DNA of 64,000 nt from Algoriphagus sp. CAU 1675. GTDB lineage: Bacteria > Bacteroidota > Bacteroidia > Cytophagales > Cyclobacteriaceae. A program made the translations under genes and the position numbers. How positions within the stretch are numbered: position 1 is the first letter of the stretch; the number at the start of each line of letters is the position of its first letter. The notes under the pieces were generated by a model that saw only the letters and a list, made by a program, of their open reading frames with translations, was not told the origin of the DNA and ran no database searches. This document shows positions 1-8,614 of this stretch, one piece after another. The DNA is taken from positions 806,986-870,985 of the forward strand of contig NZ_JARHUI010000001.1 in NCBI RefSeq assembly GCF_029222925.1, in the 5' to 3' direction.

Positions 1-1
1 G

Positions 2-1465
2 AGTCGCGTCTTCAAGGCTTTGGCTGAAGCTAAAGTGAATATTGTCCTGATTTCTCAGGCATCATCCGAACACAGTATCTGTCTTGCCATCAAGACCGGT
101 GAAGCTTACCTGGCCAAAGAGGTGGTGGAAAAAGAGTTTTACTATGAGATCAAATCCGGAGAAATGGATGAGGTATCTCTGATGCACGGATTTGCAACCA
201 TAGCTGTGGTTGGCGAGAATATGAAACAAAACCCCGGTGCTTCTGGACGGATGTTCCGGGCGCTAGGCCGAAATAATATCAACGTAGCCGCCATCGCACA
301 GGGAAGTTCGGAGCTTAATATTTCCGCAGTAATTCCTCAACCGGATTTGCAAAAAGCTCTAAATGCCCTTCATGAAGCATTCTTCCTTTCCGAAAACAAG
401 GTACTTCACGTATTCTTGGTAGGAACAGGTTTGATTGGTCAAGCATTGATCAAGATGATCGCAATCCAGCAGGAAAAATTAAGAGGGGAAAGTGAATTGG
501 ATATACAAATCCATGGCCTGGCAAATAGCCGTTTCATGGCATTTCATGAGGATGGGTTTGATTTGAAAAATCCATATCAACTGAGTGATTCGGATCAAAA
601 AATGGATTTGGAAAGGTTTGTCCAGATGATGGAGGAAATGAACTTCTCCAACTCGGTTTTTGTGGACTGTACCGCAAGCCAGGATGTAGCCGATGCCTAC
701 AGCAGAATTCTTGAGGCAAAAGTTGCCATAGTGACTCCAAATAAGAAAGCCAATTCAGGCTCTATGGAGCAGTATAGGTCTTTGAAAAGACTGGCTAAAA
801 AACGTGGAGTAAAGTTTCTCTATGAGACCAACGTGGCTGCTGGTCTTCCGGTGATCAACACCCTTTCAGATCTAATGCTGAGTGGGGATAAAGTGATCCG
901 GATCGAAGCTGTATTGAGTGGCTCCATGAATTTTATATTCTCTGAACTTGAAAACGGTCAGCCATTTTCGGAGGTCGTGCGGATAGCAAAAGAAAAAGGA
1001 TATACCGAACCAGACCCTAGAGATGATCTTAGTGGAATGGATGTTGCCCGAAAGATTTTGATTTTGGGAAGAGAGGCAGAACAGGAGTTGGAATTTGAGG
1101 ATATCAGCATTCAGAGCATGGTTCCGGAGGATTGTCAGGATGCCAAATCTGTGGAGGAGTTTTTTGCAAAATTGAAGGTTCACGATGCCGAATTCGCCAA
1201 GATGCTGAAGGAGGCCAATAAAAAGGGAGAGAAGCTTCGATTCATGGCGACCCTTGAAAATGGTAAGGCGAAAGTGGGATTAAATTCCCTGCCCAATGCC
1301 CATCCTTTCAGTAGTTTGAGTGGCAGTGATAATATGATTCTGTTGACTACAGAGCGTTACCTGGATCGTCCAATGATTATTCGTGGCCCTGGAGCAGGTG
1401 CAGATGTAACTGCCGCGGGAGTGTTTGCGGATGTGATTCGAATCGGTAACTACACCAGGGAGTGA
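2..1465 (+). CDS. thrA: Bifunctional aspartokinase / homoserine dehydrogenase, 3' part
   Basis: The reading frame is open from base 2, so the start and the kinase domain lie outside the window; about 487 C-terminal residues are visible against roughly 815 for the family. The first ~130 visible residues are the tandem ACT regulatory region (SSEHSICLAI and GRNNINVAAIAQGSSELNIS are typical). A Rossmann fold follows (VFLVGTGLIGQALI), then the homoserine dehydrogenase catalytic region (LYETNVAAGLPVI, GSMNFIFSELENG). The enzyme catalyses the first and third steps from aspartate toward threonine and methionine, and the ACT region suggests threonine feedback control. Its stop TGA overlaps the thrB start in TGATG, so the two genes are translationally coupled. 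Confidence 0.96.
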   Translation, partial: SRVFKALAEAKVNIVLISQASSEHSICLAIKTGEAYLAKEVVEKEFYYEIKSGEMDEVSLMHGFATIAVVGENMKQNPGASGRMFRALGRNNINVAAIAQGSSELNISAVIPQPDLQKALNALHEAFFLSENKVLHVFLVGTGLIGQALIKMIAIQQEKLRGESELDIQIHGLANSRFMAFHEDGFDLKNPYQLSDSDQKMDLERFVQMMEEMNFSNSVFVDCTASQDVADAYSRILEAKVAIVTPNKKANSGSMEQYRSLKRLAKKRGVKFLYETNVAAGLPVINTLSDLMLSGDKVIRIEAVLSGSMNFIFSELENGQPFSEVVRIAKEKGYTEPDPRDDLSGMDVARKILILGREAEQELEFEDISIQSMVPEDCQDAKSVEEFFAKLKVHDAEFAKMLKEANKKGEKLRFMATLENGKAKVGLNSLPNAHPFSSLSGSDNMILLTTERYLDRPMIIRGPGAGADVTAAGVFADVIRIGNYTRE

Positions 1466-2397
1466 TGGAATGGGTCAAAGCATTTGCTCCGGCTACAGTA
1501 GCCAACGTGTCCTGTGGATTTGATATCCTGGGTTTTGCCATCGATGGTATGGGGGATACGGTCAAGCTTCAAAGAAGAGAGGAACCCGGACTTCGGGTGG
1601 TATCCATTCAGGGTGATCAAGGAAGACTTCCCTTGGATGTTGAGAAAAACACTTGTGCTGTAGCTATTCAGGCCATGTTGGACGAATTGGGCCAAGATAT
1701 AGGATTGGATATTTTCTTGGAGAAAGGTCTCCCTCTTGGTTCAGGAATGGGCTCCAGTGCAGCCAGTGCCGTCGCTGCTCTGGTAGCGGCTAACCGTCTT
1801 CTTGGAGAGCCTTTTGAGAAAAAAGATCTTCTGCCTTTTGCGATCGCAGCAGAAAAGGCTGCCTGTGGTGCAGGTCACGCGGATAATGTGGCACCGAGTT
1901 TATTGGGAGGCTTTGTACTGATCCGGGATTACCATCCTCTGGATGTAATCAGGCTTCACGTGCCAGAGGGGCTTTTTTGTACCTTATTGCATCCTCATTT
2001 TGAGCTGCGGACTGCTGATTCCCGCTCAGTATTGCGAGACCAGATTCCATTGAAGCATGCTACCCTACAGTCAGGTAATGTAGCAGGATTAGTTGCAGGC
2101 CTTTTTCTTGAGGATTTTGAGTTGATATCCAGGTCTCTCAAGGATGTAATTGCTGAGCCGTATCGGGCTGTATTGATCCCTGGGTTTTATGAAGTGCGGG
2201 AGGCTGTTAAAGCTGCCGGGGCCTTGGGTATGGGGATTTCAGGCTCGGGGCCTACGCTTTTTGCTCTTTCCAAAGGTTCTGAAAAAGCTGAAGCTATCGC
2301 CAAAGCGGCAGAGGAGGTTTATAGAAGTATTGGGTTGGGAGTGGATGTTTATTTTTCCGAAATCAATACGCGGGGAGGTTATGTCATTGAAGAATAA
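1465..2397 (+). CDS. thrB: Homoserine kinase
   Basis: GHMP-family kinase of 310 residues, the usual length, phosphorylating homoserine to O-phosphohomoserine. The glycine/serine-rich ATP loop LPLGSGMGSSAAS lies at residues 89-101, and the C-terminal GHMP motif GISGSGPTLFAL is present. ATG 1465 is preferred because it overlaps the thrA stop (TGATG); a GTG codon immediately before it is the alternative and would add one residue. It is the second gene of thrABC; thrC starts 5 bases after its stop. Confidence 0.96.
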   Translation: MEWVKAFAPATVANVSCGFDILGFAIDGMGDTVKLQRREEPGLRVVSIQGDQGRLPLDVEKNTCAVAIQAMLDELGQDIGLDIFLEKGLPLGSGMGSSAASAVAALVAANRLLGEPFEKKDLLPFAIAAEKAACGAGHADNVAPSLLGGFVLIRDYHPLDVIRLHVPEGLFCTLLHPHFELRTADSRSVLRDQIPLKHATLQSGNVAGLVAGLFLEDFELISRSLKDVIAEPYRAVLIPGFYEVREAVKAAGALGMGISGSGPTLFALSKGSEKAEAIAKAAEEVYRSIGLGVDVYFSEINTRGGYVIEE

Positions 2398-2402
2398 GTA
2401 AA

Positions 2403-3704
2403 ATGAAATATTACAGCACCAATAATCCTGAACATCGAGTTGGCTTATCAGAAGCCGTGATCAAAGGACTTGCTCCCGATCAGGGGCTTTATATGCCAGA
2501 AACCATTCCGGTTTTGTCCACGGAACTTATTCAAAAGCTTCCGGAGATGTCTTTCCGGGAAATTGGCTATGCTGTGATTGGAGCCCTTTTCTCTGAAGAT
2601 TTGAGCCAGTCGCAAATCAAGGAGTTAGTGGATCATACCTTGGTTTTTGACGCTCCGGTGGTCAAGGTGGAGGAAGATGTTTACAGCTTGGAATTGTTTC
2701 ATGGACCGACTCTGGCATTTAAGGATTTCGGTGCGAGATTTTGTTCGAAGTTGATGAGTTTGCTTTTGGCAGGCTCTGAAAAAAAGGTCCGTGTACTCGT
2801 TGCCACTTCAGGAGATACGGGCAGTGCCGTGGCGAATGGATTTCTTGGAGTGGAGGGGGTTGAAGTGATTATTCTATTTCCGAAAGGTAAAGTGAGCCAG
2901 CTTCAGGAAAAGCAGTTTACTACTTTGGGACAAAATATCACTGCCTTGGAGGTCGATGGTGTTTTCGATGATTGCCAACGCATGGTCAAGGAAGCCTTTC
3001 TGGACCCGGAGCTGAATCAGTCTTTGCTGTTGACCTCTGCCAATTCTATCAATATTGCAAGATGGATTCCTCAGGCTTTGTATTATTTCTATGCTTGGTC
3101 CCGCTTGCCAAAGACTGGGAAAAAGATTGTTTTCTCTGTACCAAGTGGGAATTTCGGAAATCTTGGAGCTGGAATTTTAGCTCAGAGAATGGGCCTGCCG
3201 ATCGACTATTTTGTAGCGGCAACCAATGTGAACAAAGTGGTTCCTGATTACCTGAGCGGCGAATGTTTTCTTGCCAAACCCTCCATCCAGACCATCTCCA
3301 ATAGTATGGATGTAGGAAATCCGAGTAACTTTTCTCGATTGATCGCCCTTTTCGGAGGGGATGAATCACTCTTGAGGGAAAAGGTAAAAGGGTATTTCTA
3401 CGATGATTCTGAGACCGTAGGAGCAATCCAGAAAGTCAAGGCTTTGGGATATGTTCTAGATCCTCATGGCGCTGTGGGATACTTGGGCTTGAAGGATTTT
3501 ATGAAGGAGAATCCTGGATTTGTGGGGGTGTTTTTGGAGACAGCCCATCCTGGAAAATTCCATGAAGTTGTGGAAGAGGCACTAGGTTTACAATTGGAGT
3601 TGCCGGATCGCCTTGCTCAATTTCTAAAAGGAAAGAAAAATGTTCTATCCCTTGGAAAGGACTTTGGGGATTTTAAGGAATTTCTGAAAAAATTAGAGGC
3701 CTAA
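2403..3704 (+). CDS. thrC: Threonine synthase
   Basis: PLP enzyme of 433 residues that converts O-phosphohomoserine to threonine, the last step of the pathway. The PLP lysine is K107 in GPTLAFKDFG, and the phosphate-binding stretch VATSGDTGSAVANGF follows. The start ATG lies 5 bases after the thrB stop, giving the order thrA-thrB-thrC. The stop codon lies inside the stem-loop of an intrinsic terminator that ends the operon. Confidence 0.96.
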   Translation: MKYYSTNNPEHRVGLSEAVIKGLAPDQGLYMPETIPVLSTELIQKLPEMSFREIGYAVIGALFSEDLSQSQIKELVDHTLVFDAPVVKVEEDVYSLELFHGPTLAFKDFGARFCSKLMSLLLAGSEKKVRVLVATSGDTGSAVANGFLGVEGVEVIILFPKGKVSQLQEKQFTTLGQNITALEVDGVFDDCQRMVKEAFLDPELNQSLLLTSANSINIARWIPQALYYFYAWSRLPKTGKKIVFSVPSGNFGNLGAGILAQRMGLPIDYFVAATNVNKVVPDYLSGECFLAKPSIQTISNSMDVGNPSNFSRLIALFGGDESLLREKVKGYFYDDSETVGAIQKVKALGYVLDPHGAVGYLGLKDFMKENPGFVGVFLETAHPGKFHEVVEEALGLQLELPDRLAQFLKGKKNVLSLGKDFGDFKEFLKKLEA

Positions 3705-3721
3705 GAAAGCCTCTTTTTTTG
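3695..3721 (+). terminator. Terminator of the thr operon
   Basis: The 6-bp stem AGAGGC / GCCTCT encloses CTAAGAAA, which contains the end of the thrC stop codon, and runs into a T tract. The hairpin starts within the last thrC codons. Confidence 0.85.
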
Positions 3722-3745
3722 TTGGGGTATGAAAATACTTTTGTT

Positions 3746-4081
3746 TTATTTTTTGGTGAGGGGGTTTCCTTCAAAGTGGATTCCTTCCCAGCCATGTTCC
3801 ATAAAATTCCGGATGTTTTGATGGTCAGACCCCTCTGGATTTTGCAGAACCTCTTCCCGATAATATTCCCCAAACAGCTGGAGCGTTGACTTCTTGTCCA
3901 AATCCATCAGTTGGGCAAAGGCGAAGATTTTGCATGAACCGTTGTTTTGGTTGGCTTCATTGGTGGTTTTTCCATTGGTGAAGCGAGTAGGGGTAAATGC
4001 GTAATGCTCGTCTATGTAGGCAATTACCTCGGGGAATAAAATGGATTCTGGAGAGCTTGTGATTTTTTCAATCAGGTTCAT
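3746..4081 (-). CDS. HopJ type III effector family protein (function unknown)
   Basis: A 111-residue cytoplasmic protein resembling the small HopJ family. Recognisable parts are YAFTPTRFTNG near residue 27, NEANQNNGSCKIFAFAQLMDL near residues 41-61, and the ending NIRNFMEHGWEGIHFEG. The family name comes from a Pseudomonas effector, but such proteins are widespread in bacteria without type III secretion, and no secretion genes are seen here. Its real role is unknown. It reads toward the thrC terminator and follows the polyprenyl synthase on the same strand after a gap of about 40 bases. Confidence 0.8.
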   Translation of the reverse strand: MNLIEKITSSPESILFPEVIAYIDEHYAFTPTRFTNGKTTNEANQNNGSCKIFAFAQLMDLDKKSTLQLFGEYYREEVLQNPEGSDHQNIRNFMEHGWEGIHFEGNPLTKK

Positions 4082-4124
4082 GATTGGGCAGAATAAGGTG
4101 AAAGGTTAATCGCTGGAAAAAGAA

Positions 4125-5099
4125 TTATTTTTTCCGTTCTATGGAATAGCTGACTAAATCCGAGAGGGATTGCTTGTAGTTGGAATCAGGAAATTCATTC
4201 AGGATATCCAGAGCCTCTTGGTAAAAAACGTTCATTTTTTCTTTGGCATATTCCAGTCCCCCGCTTTTCTTGACAAATTCGATGACCTGACTGACAGCTT
4301 TTTTGTCTTCCGATCTGTTACGGATCAAATGGATGATTTTTTTCTTTTCCAACCAGTCTGCTTTGTTAAGAGCAAAGATCAGCGGGAGCGTCATTTTCTT
4401 TTCCTTGATGTCTATTCCAACGGGTTTGCCGATTTCCTCGTCCCCATAGTCAAAAAGATCATCTTTGATCTGGAATGCCATTCCTACCTTTTCGCCGAAT
4501 TCCCTCATTTTACTTACCGTTTCTTGGTTGCTGTTGGTGCTTGCAGCACCCACGGCACAGCAAGATGCCATTAGACTGGCAGTTTTTTGACGGATGATGG
4601 TATAATAGACTTCCTCGGTGATATCGAGTTTTCTTGCCTTGGCCATTTGCAATAGCTCACCTTCCGACATTTCCTTGACGGCATTGGATACAATCTGTAG
4701 CAAATGGTAATCACCATGTTCTACAGAGAGCAAGAGTCCTCTGGAAAGCAAATAGTCTCCTACCAATACGGCGATTTTGTTTTTCCAAAGAGCATTAACT
4801 GAGAAAAAACCTCTGCGGTAATTGGCGTCATCGACCACATCGTCATGAACCAAGGAGGCGGTATGAAGCAATTCGATCAAAGCAGCCCCTCTGTGTGAGG
4901 ATTCGTTGATTTCACCACAAACTCCTGCCGTCAAAAAAACAAACATCGGACGCATTTGCTTTCCTTTACGCTTGACAATGTAGTTGGTGATATGATCCAA
5001 AAGCTTGACCTTGCTTTTCATAAAATCCCGAAATTTTTGTTCGAAAAGAACCATTTCGGTTTTTATGGGAACTTGTATTTGTTTGAGGTCAGGTTTCAT
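4125..5099 (-). CDS. Long-chain trans-polyprenyl diphosphate synthase (IspB-like)
   Basis: Class I trans-prenyltransferase of 324 residues that builds the isoprenoid tail, probably of menaquinone. The first Asp-rich motif is DDVVD at residues 86-90, followed by RR, and the second is KDDLFDYGDE near residue 213. The residue five positions before the first motif is the small A81. In this family a small residue there usually allows long products, so a heptaprenyl or octaprenyl synthase is inferred. A second family member at 43158-44144 has Phe at this position. Start ATG 5099 gives the normal family length. Confidence 0.9.
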   Translation of the reverse strand: MKPDLKQIQVPIKTEMVLFEQKFRDFMKSKVKLLDHITNYIVKRKGKQMRPMFVFLTAGVCGEINESSHRGAALIELLHTASLVHDDVVDDANYRRGFFSVNALWKNKIAVLVGDYLLSRGLLLSVEHGDYHLLQIVSNAVKEMSEGELLQMAKARKLDITEEVYYTIIRQKTASLMASCCAVGAASTNSNQETVSKMREFGEKVGMAFQIKDDLFDYGDEEIGKPVGIDIKEKKMTLPLIFALNKADWLEKKKIIHLIRNRSEDKKAVSQVIEFVKKSGGLEYAKEKMNVFYQEALDILNEFPDSNYKQSLSDLVSYSIERKK

Positions 5100-5245
5100 G
5101 CAGTCTTTGGTGCCGTAAAAATAATACCCTTTCTCACATCGGCAAGGGAATCAGAGTCATTGCTTTTCTAACACGTAAAATGAATAATCGTTTTGCAATT
5201 TTATGTACTTTGTATAAGGTCTTGTAAACCAAAACTTAATCTTTT

Positions 5246-5728
5246 ATGAAAAACTGGAAAATTGAATTTAAATGGGGGGCGATTTTCCTTTTGACTACGC
5301 TTCTTTGGATGGTCATGGAAAAATCTTTGGGATGGCATGATGAAAAAATTGCAGATCACGCTGTCAATACCAATTTCTTTGCCATTCCGGCAATTTTGGT
5401 TTATGTGTTCGCCTTGTTGGACAAAAAGAAAAATTTCTATCAGGGGACTATGAATTTTAAGCAGGGTTTTGTTTCGGGAATGGTCATTACCTCGGTGGTA
5501 GCGGTATTAAGTCCCCTCAACCAATACATAATCAGTACGGTAATTACCCCGGAATATTTTTCAAATGTGATCGAATATTCGGTGAAAAATGGGCTGATGA
5601 CGGAAGAGGCTGCAACCTCCTATTTTAATTTGAACTATTACATGCTTCAATCCGTCATTGGGGCAGTTGTAATGGGAACTTTTACCTCGCTTGCCTTGGC
5701 ATTTTTGATGAAATCAAAAGCCAGATAG
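5246..5728 (+). CDS. DUF4199 family membrane protein
   Basis: A 160-residue protein with about four hydrophobic segments: near residues 10-25 (GAIFLLTTLLWMVM), 45-58 (FFAIPAILVYVFAL), 72-90 (FVSGMVITSVVAVLS) and 135-155 (VIGAVVMGTFTSLALAF). A charged loop with DEKIADHAVNT lies between the first two. This matches the DUF4199 family of Bacteroidota inner-membrane proteins, which has no established function. It is transcribed alone, divergent from the polyprenyl synthase. Confidence 0.78.
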   Translation: MKNWKIEFKWGAIFLLTTLLWMVMEKSLGWHDEKIADHAVNTNFFAIPAILVYVFALLDKKKNFYQGTMNFKQGFVSGMVITSVVAVLSPLNQYIISTVITPEYFSNVIEYSVKNGLMTEEAATSYFNLNYYMLQSVIGAVVMGTFTSLALAFLMKSKAR

Positions 5729-5807
5729 GTCCTTCCTAATGTTGGTTTCTGTCCCAATGGATCGTTCTATTTGATTATCTTTGGACGTATTTTAAAAGAA
5801 AAGCCCC

Positions 5808-7505
5808 TTGGAGGATAAATACATCAAACATAAATACGCTCCAATTATTCCGAGTAAGGAAGAATGGCCTGTTGTGAAGCTGGCGAGAGAGCGGAAGGAG
5901 TTTGTAAAAAAAGTGTCCGAGAAATCTCAGGAAAGGATTCTTTCCTTGACTGGAAACAACCCTGATATCCTAAAGGAAGAGTTGGAGACTACTCTTTACA
6001 GAGAGAAATTACGGATAAAGGAAAACCCCTGGGCTGTTGATCCCGATGATGAGGCTGATTTTTGGAAGGAAATCAAATCCTCCTTGTTACAAAGTAACCC
6101 TGAAGTAAAGTTAACAAAAGCTGAAAGGCTTGAGGAATACAAGAAATTGGTGGGAATGATTACTTCCCGGTATTCGGAGGAGATAGCCAGTAACTTCAAA
6201 CCTGCACATTATAAATTCACTCGAAGTGCGGTTGCCTTTGGGTTTTCCAGGTTGCTCAATGCAGCTAGGGTAAAAGGACTTCGTTCAATTTTCAGCAACC
6301 AATATACCCTTCAGGATAAAATACAGATTCGAGGTGAAACCGACCAGTTGAGGGATTTGGCAACCAAAGGAACGATTGTCATGGTTCCAACCCACTTTTC
6401 CAATTTGGATAGTATTCTGATTGGCTGGACTATTTCGGTTTTGGGGCTTCCTCCATTTATTTATGGAGCAGGTTTGAACCTATTCAATATCTCGATTTTT
6501 GCCTATTTCATGAATGCTTTGGGAGCTTACAAGGTGGATAGAAGAAAGAAAAACCTGATGTATCTGGAGACCTTGAAGACCTATTCCAAAGAAGCTCTTC
6601 AGTTCGGTTGTCATAGTTTGTTTTTTCCGGGTGGAACCCGAAGCAGAAGTGGGAATATTGAATCCAAGTTGAAGTTGGGATTGCTCTCAACAGCCATTGA
6701 GGCCCAAAGAGCCAATTACCAATCCGGCTTAGATGATATTTCAGGAAAGATCTTTATCGTACCGGTTACGATCAATTACCATTTTGTTTTGGAGGCGCCA
6801 AGTTTGATCCGGGATTATTTGAGCATTACCGGGCAGGAGCGCTACTACAAAGAGAATGATGAGTTTTCCAACTCTTACAAAATCTCCAAATTCCTGGTGA
6901 AGTTCTTTACCAAGGGCTCTGACATTTCCGTTTCGGTGGGAAGGGCGATGGATGTATTGGGGAATTATGTAAATGAGGAGGGTGAGACTATCGATAGAAA
7001 AGGGCGCCTTATTGATACCCGGGATTATTTTGTTTCGAATGGGAAAATCACTGTGGACCAGCAGCGGGAGGAAGAATACACCAATATGCTGGGCAAGCGT
7101 ATCGTAGAGGAATTCCATAAAATCAATCGGGTCTTCAGTTCACATTTAGTGGCATTTACTGCTTTTGAACTCATTAAATCCAGAAACAAGATGATGGATT
7201 TGTTTGACCTGATCCGGTTACCAGTAGATGAGATTTCAATTCCTTATGAGGAGTTTAAAAGTGCCTGTCAGAGGGTTCTGGATAGAATTTTGGAATTGAA
7301 AAAAGAAGGGCAGATCAATATTGCCCCGCACATGAAGAAACCCATGGATGAGATCATCAAACATGGCTTGGATAATGTGGGAATGTATCATGCCAAGCGT
7401 CCTTTGATTTTCACGAAGCAAATGGATATCACCACTGAGGATATGAGCCTACTTTACTTTTACCACAACAGACTTGATGGATATGGACTCGAAAAACTCT
7501 TCTAA
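5808..7505 (+). CDS. Glycerol-phosphate acyltransferase-like protein (PlsB/PlsC superfamily)
   Basis: A 565-residue protein with an acyltransferase core. The HX4D catalytic motif is in PTHFSNLDS (H196, D201), and the substrate-binding block FFPGGTRSRSG lies near residue 273. The large size and the overlap with gpsA, which makes sn-glycerol-3-phosphate, favour a G3P 1-acyltransferase over a 1-acyl-G3P acyltransferase; that is inference. The start is the TTG at 5808: a stop lies in frame at 5793 and no ATG is near. A -7-like element TATCTTTG lies at 5776-5783, though without a clear -33 element. The 3' end overlaps gpsA by about 29 bases. Confidence 0.82.
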   Translation: MEDKYIKHKYAPIIPSKEEWPVVKLARERKEFVKKVSEKSQERILSLTGNNPDILKEELETTLYREKLRIKENPWAVDPDDEADFWKEIKSSLLQSNPEVKLTKAERLEEYKKLVGMITSRYSEEIASNFKPAHYKFTRSAVAFGFSRLLNAARVKGLRSIFSNQYTLQDKIQIRGETDQLRDLATKGTIVMVPTHFSNLDSILIGWTISVLGLPPFIYGAGLNLFNISIFAYFMNALGAYKVDRRKKNLMYLETLKTYSKEALQFGCHSLFFPGGTRSRSGNIESKLKLGLLSTAIEAQRANYQSGLDDISGKIFIVPVTINYHFVLEAPSLIRDYLSITGQERYYKENDEFSNSYKISKFLVKFFTKGSDISVSVGRAMDVLGNYVNEEGETIDRKGRLIDTRDYFVSNGKITVDQQREEEYTNMLGKRIVEEFHKINRVFSSHLVAFTAFELIKSRNKMMDLFDLIRLPVDEISIPYEEFKSACQRVLDRILELKKEGQINIAPHMKKPMDEIIKHGLDNVGMYHAKRPLIFTKQMDITTEDMSLLYFYHNRLDGYGLEKLF

Positions 7506-8541
7506 TGTGAAAAAAATCGGAGTAGTCGGTGTAGGGAGTTTTGGAACTGTCATTGCCAATATGCTTGCCGAAAAAAGCAAGGTAATGGTTTATGCCCGGA
7601 AAGAAGAAGTGGTAGAGGAAATCAACCGAAGCCATCATTCCCAAGGTCGGAATTTTAATGAATCCATTGTTGCGACTCACGACCCGGAAGAGATATGCGC
7701 CTCATGCGATGTTCTCTTTTTTATGGTGCCTTCCTCGGGTTTTCAGGAAGTAGTCCGGACTTTTTCTCCCTATTTGCATCCCTATCATTTATTGATACAT
7801 GGGACTAAGGGGCTTTGTCTGAACTTATCCCCTGGGGAATCTCTGGAGACCATTCAGAAAATCAAAAGAAACCAAATCCTCACCATGAGCGAGGTGATTC
7901 AGCAAGAAACGGTGGCTGTCCGCGTGGGATGTCTTGCTGGTCCCAACCTCTCCAAAGAACTCAGTCAGGGACAGCCGGCAGCTACTGTGGTGGCAAGTAA
8001 GTACAATGAGGTGATTCTGGAGGGACAACGGCTCTTGAGATCAGAGAAATTTCAGGTCTATGGCAATTCGGACATCATCGGAGTAGAACTGAGTGGAGTC
8101 CTGAAAAACATTATCGCTATTGCTTCAGGAGCCTTGGCAGGTTTGGGCTTGGGAGAAAATGCAAAAGGCTTGCTGATTTCCCGTGGGATGGTGGAGATGG
8201 TCCATCTCAGCAACGCCTTGGGAGGAAGTGTGAAGTCAGTTATTGGATTGGCTGGTATTGGAGACTTGGTTGCTACTTGCAATTCTGTAGATTCCCGAAA
8301 TTTCACGGTAGGATATCGTCTTGCAAAGGGGGACTCTCTTCAGAAAATTCAATCAGAAATGGAGGAAGTGGCTGAGGGGATCAATACCATAAAAATCATC
8401 AAGGCATTTTTGTCTACCACAAACTTAAGGGCTCCCATCACTGAAAATCTACACAGAGTGCTTTTTGAAGATTTGGAAATAGAAGAAGCACTTCAATTTC
8501 TGATGAAATATCCATTTAATGTGGATGTGGATTTTGTCTAG
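7477..8541 (+). CDS. gpsA: NAD(P)H-dependent glycerol-3-phosphate dehydrogenase
   Basis: Reduces dihydroxyacetone phosphate to sn-glycerol-3-phosphate for phospholipid synthesis. The N-terminal Rossmann motif is VGVGSFG, followed by FMVPSSGFQEV and the NAD-binding stretch GLCLNLSPGE. The catalytic-domain signature is GVELSGVLKNIIAIASG, with the conserved lysine. ATG 7477 gives 354 residues. GTG 7507, directly after the upstream stop, would give a start closer to typical GpsA (MKKIGVVGVG) and is a serious alternative. Overlap with the acyltransferase gene suggests coupled expression of G3P synthesis and its use. Confidence 0.93.
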   Translation: MDMDSKNSSNVKKIGVVGVGSFGTVIANMLAEKSKVMVYARKEEVVEEINRSHHSQGRNFNESIVATHDPEEICASCDVLFFMVPSSGFQEVVRTFSPYLHPYHLLIHGTKGLCLNLSPGESLETIQKIKRNQILTMSEVIQQETVAVRVGCLAGPNLSKELSQGQPAATVVASKYNEVILEGQRLLRSEKFQVYGNSDIIGVELSGVLKNIIAIASGALAGLGLGENAKGLLISRGMVEMVHLSNALGGSVKSVIGLAGIGDLVATCNSVDSRNFTVGYRLAKGDSLQKIQSEMEEVAEGINTIKIIKAFLSTTNLRAPITENLHRVLFEDLEIEEALQFLMKYPFNVDVDFV

Positions 8542-8563
8542 CTCCTAGAGAAGAGACTAAAAG

Positions 8564-8594
8564 AAAAGCCTTCTGTTTTTTACAGAAGGCTTTT
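8564..8594. terminator. Bidirectional terminator between gpsA and the sugar dehydrogenase gene
   Basis: A perfect 12-bp inverted repeat (AAAAGCCTTCTG / CAGAAGGCTTTT) with a 7-base loop and A/T runs on both sides, placed between convergent genes. Confidence 0.9.
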
Positions 8595-8614
8595 ATTTTA
8601 TTCATAGGTCCGAA

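Noticed and set aside
3746..4081. HopJ-family name as evidence for a type III effector
   Set aside because: There is no secretion system, chaperone or effector context; the family is common in non-pathogens and the name is historical.
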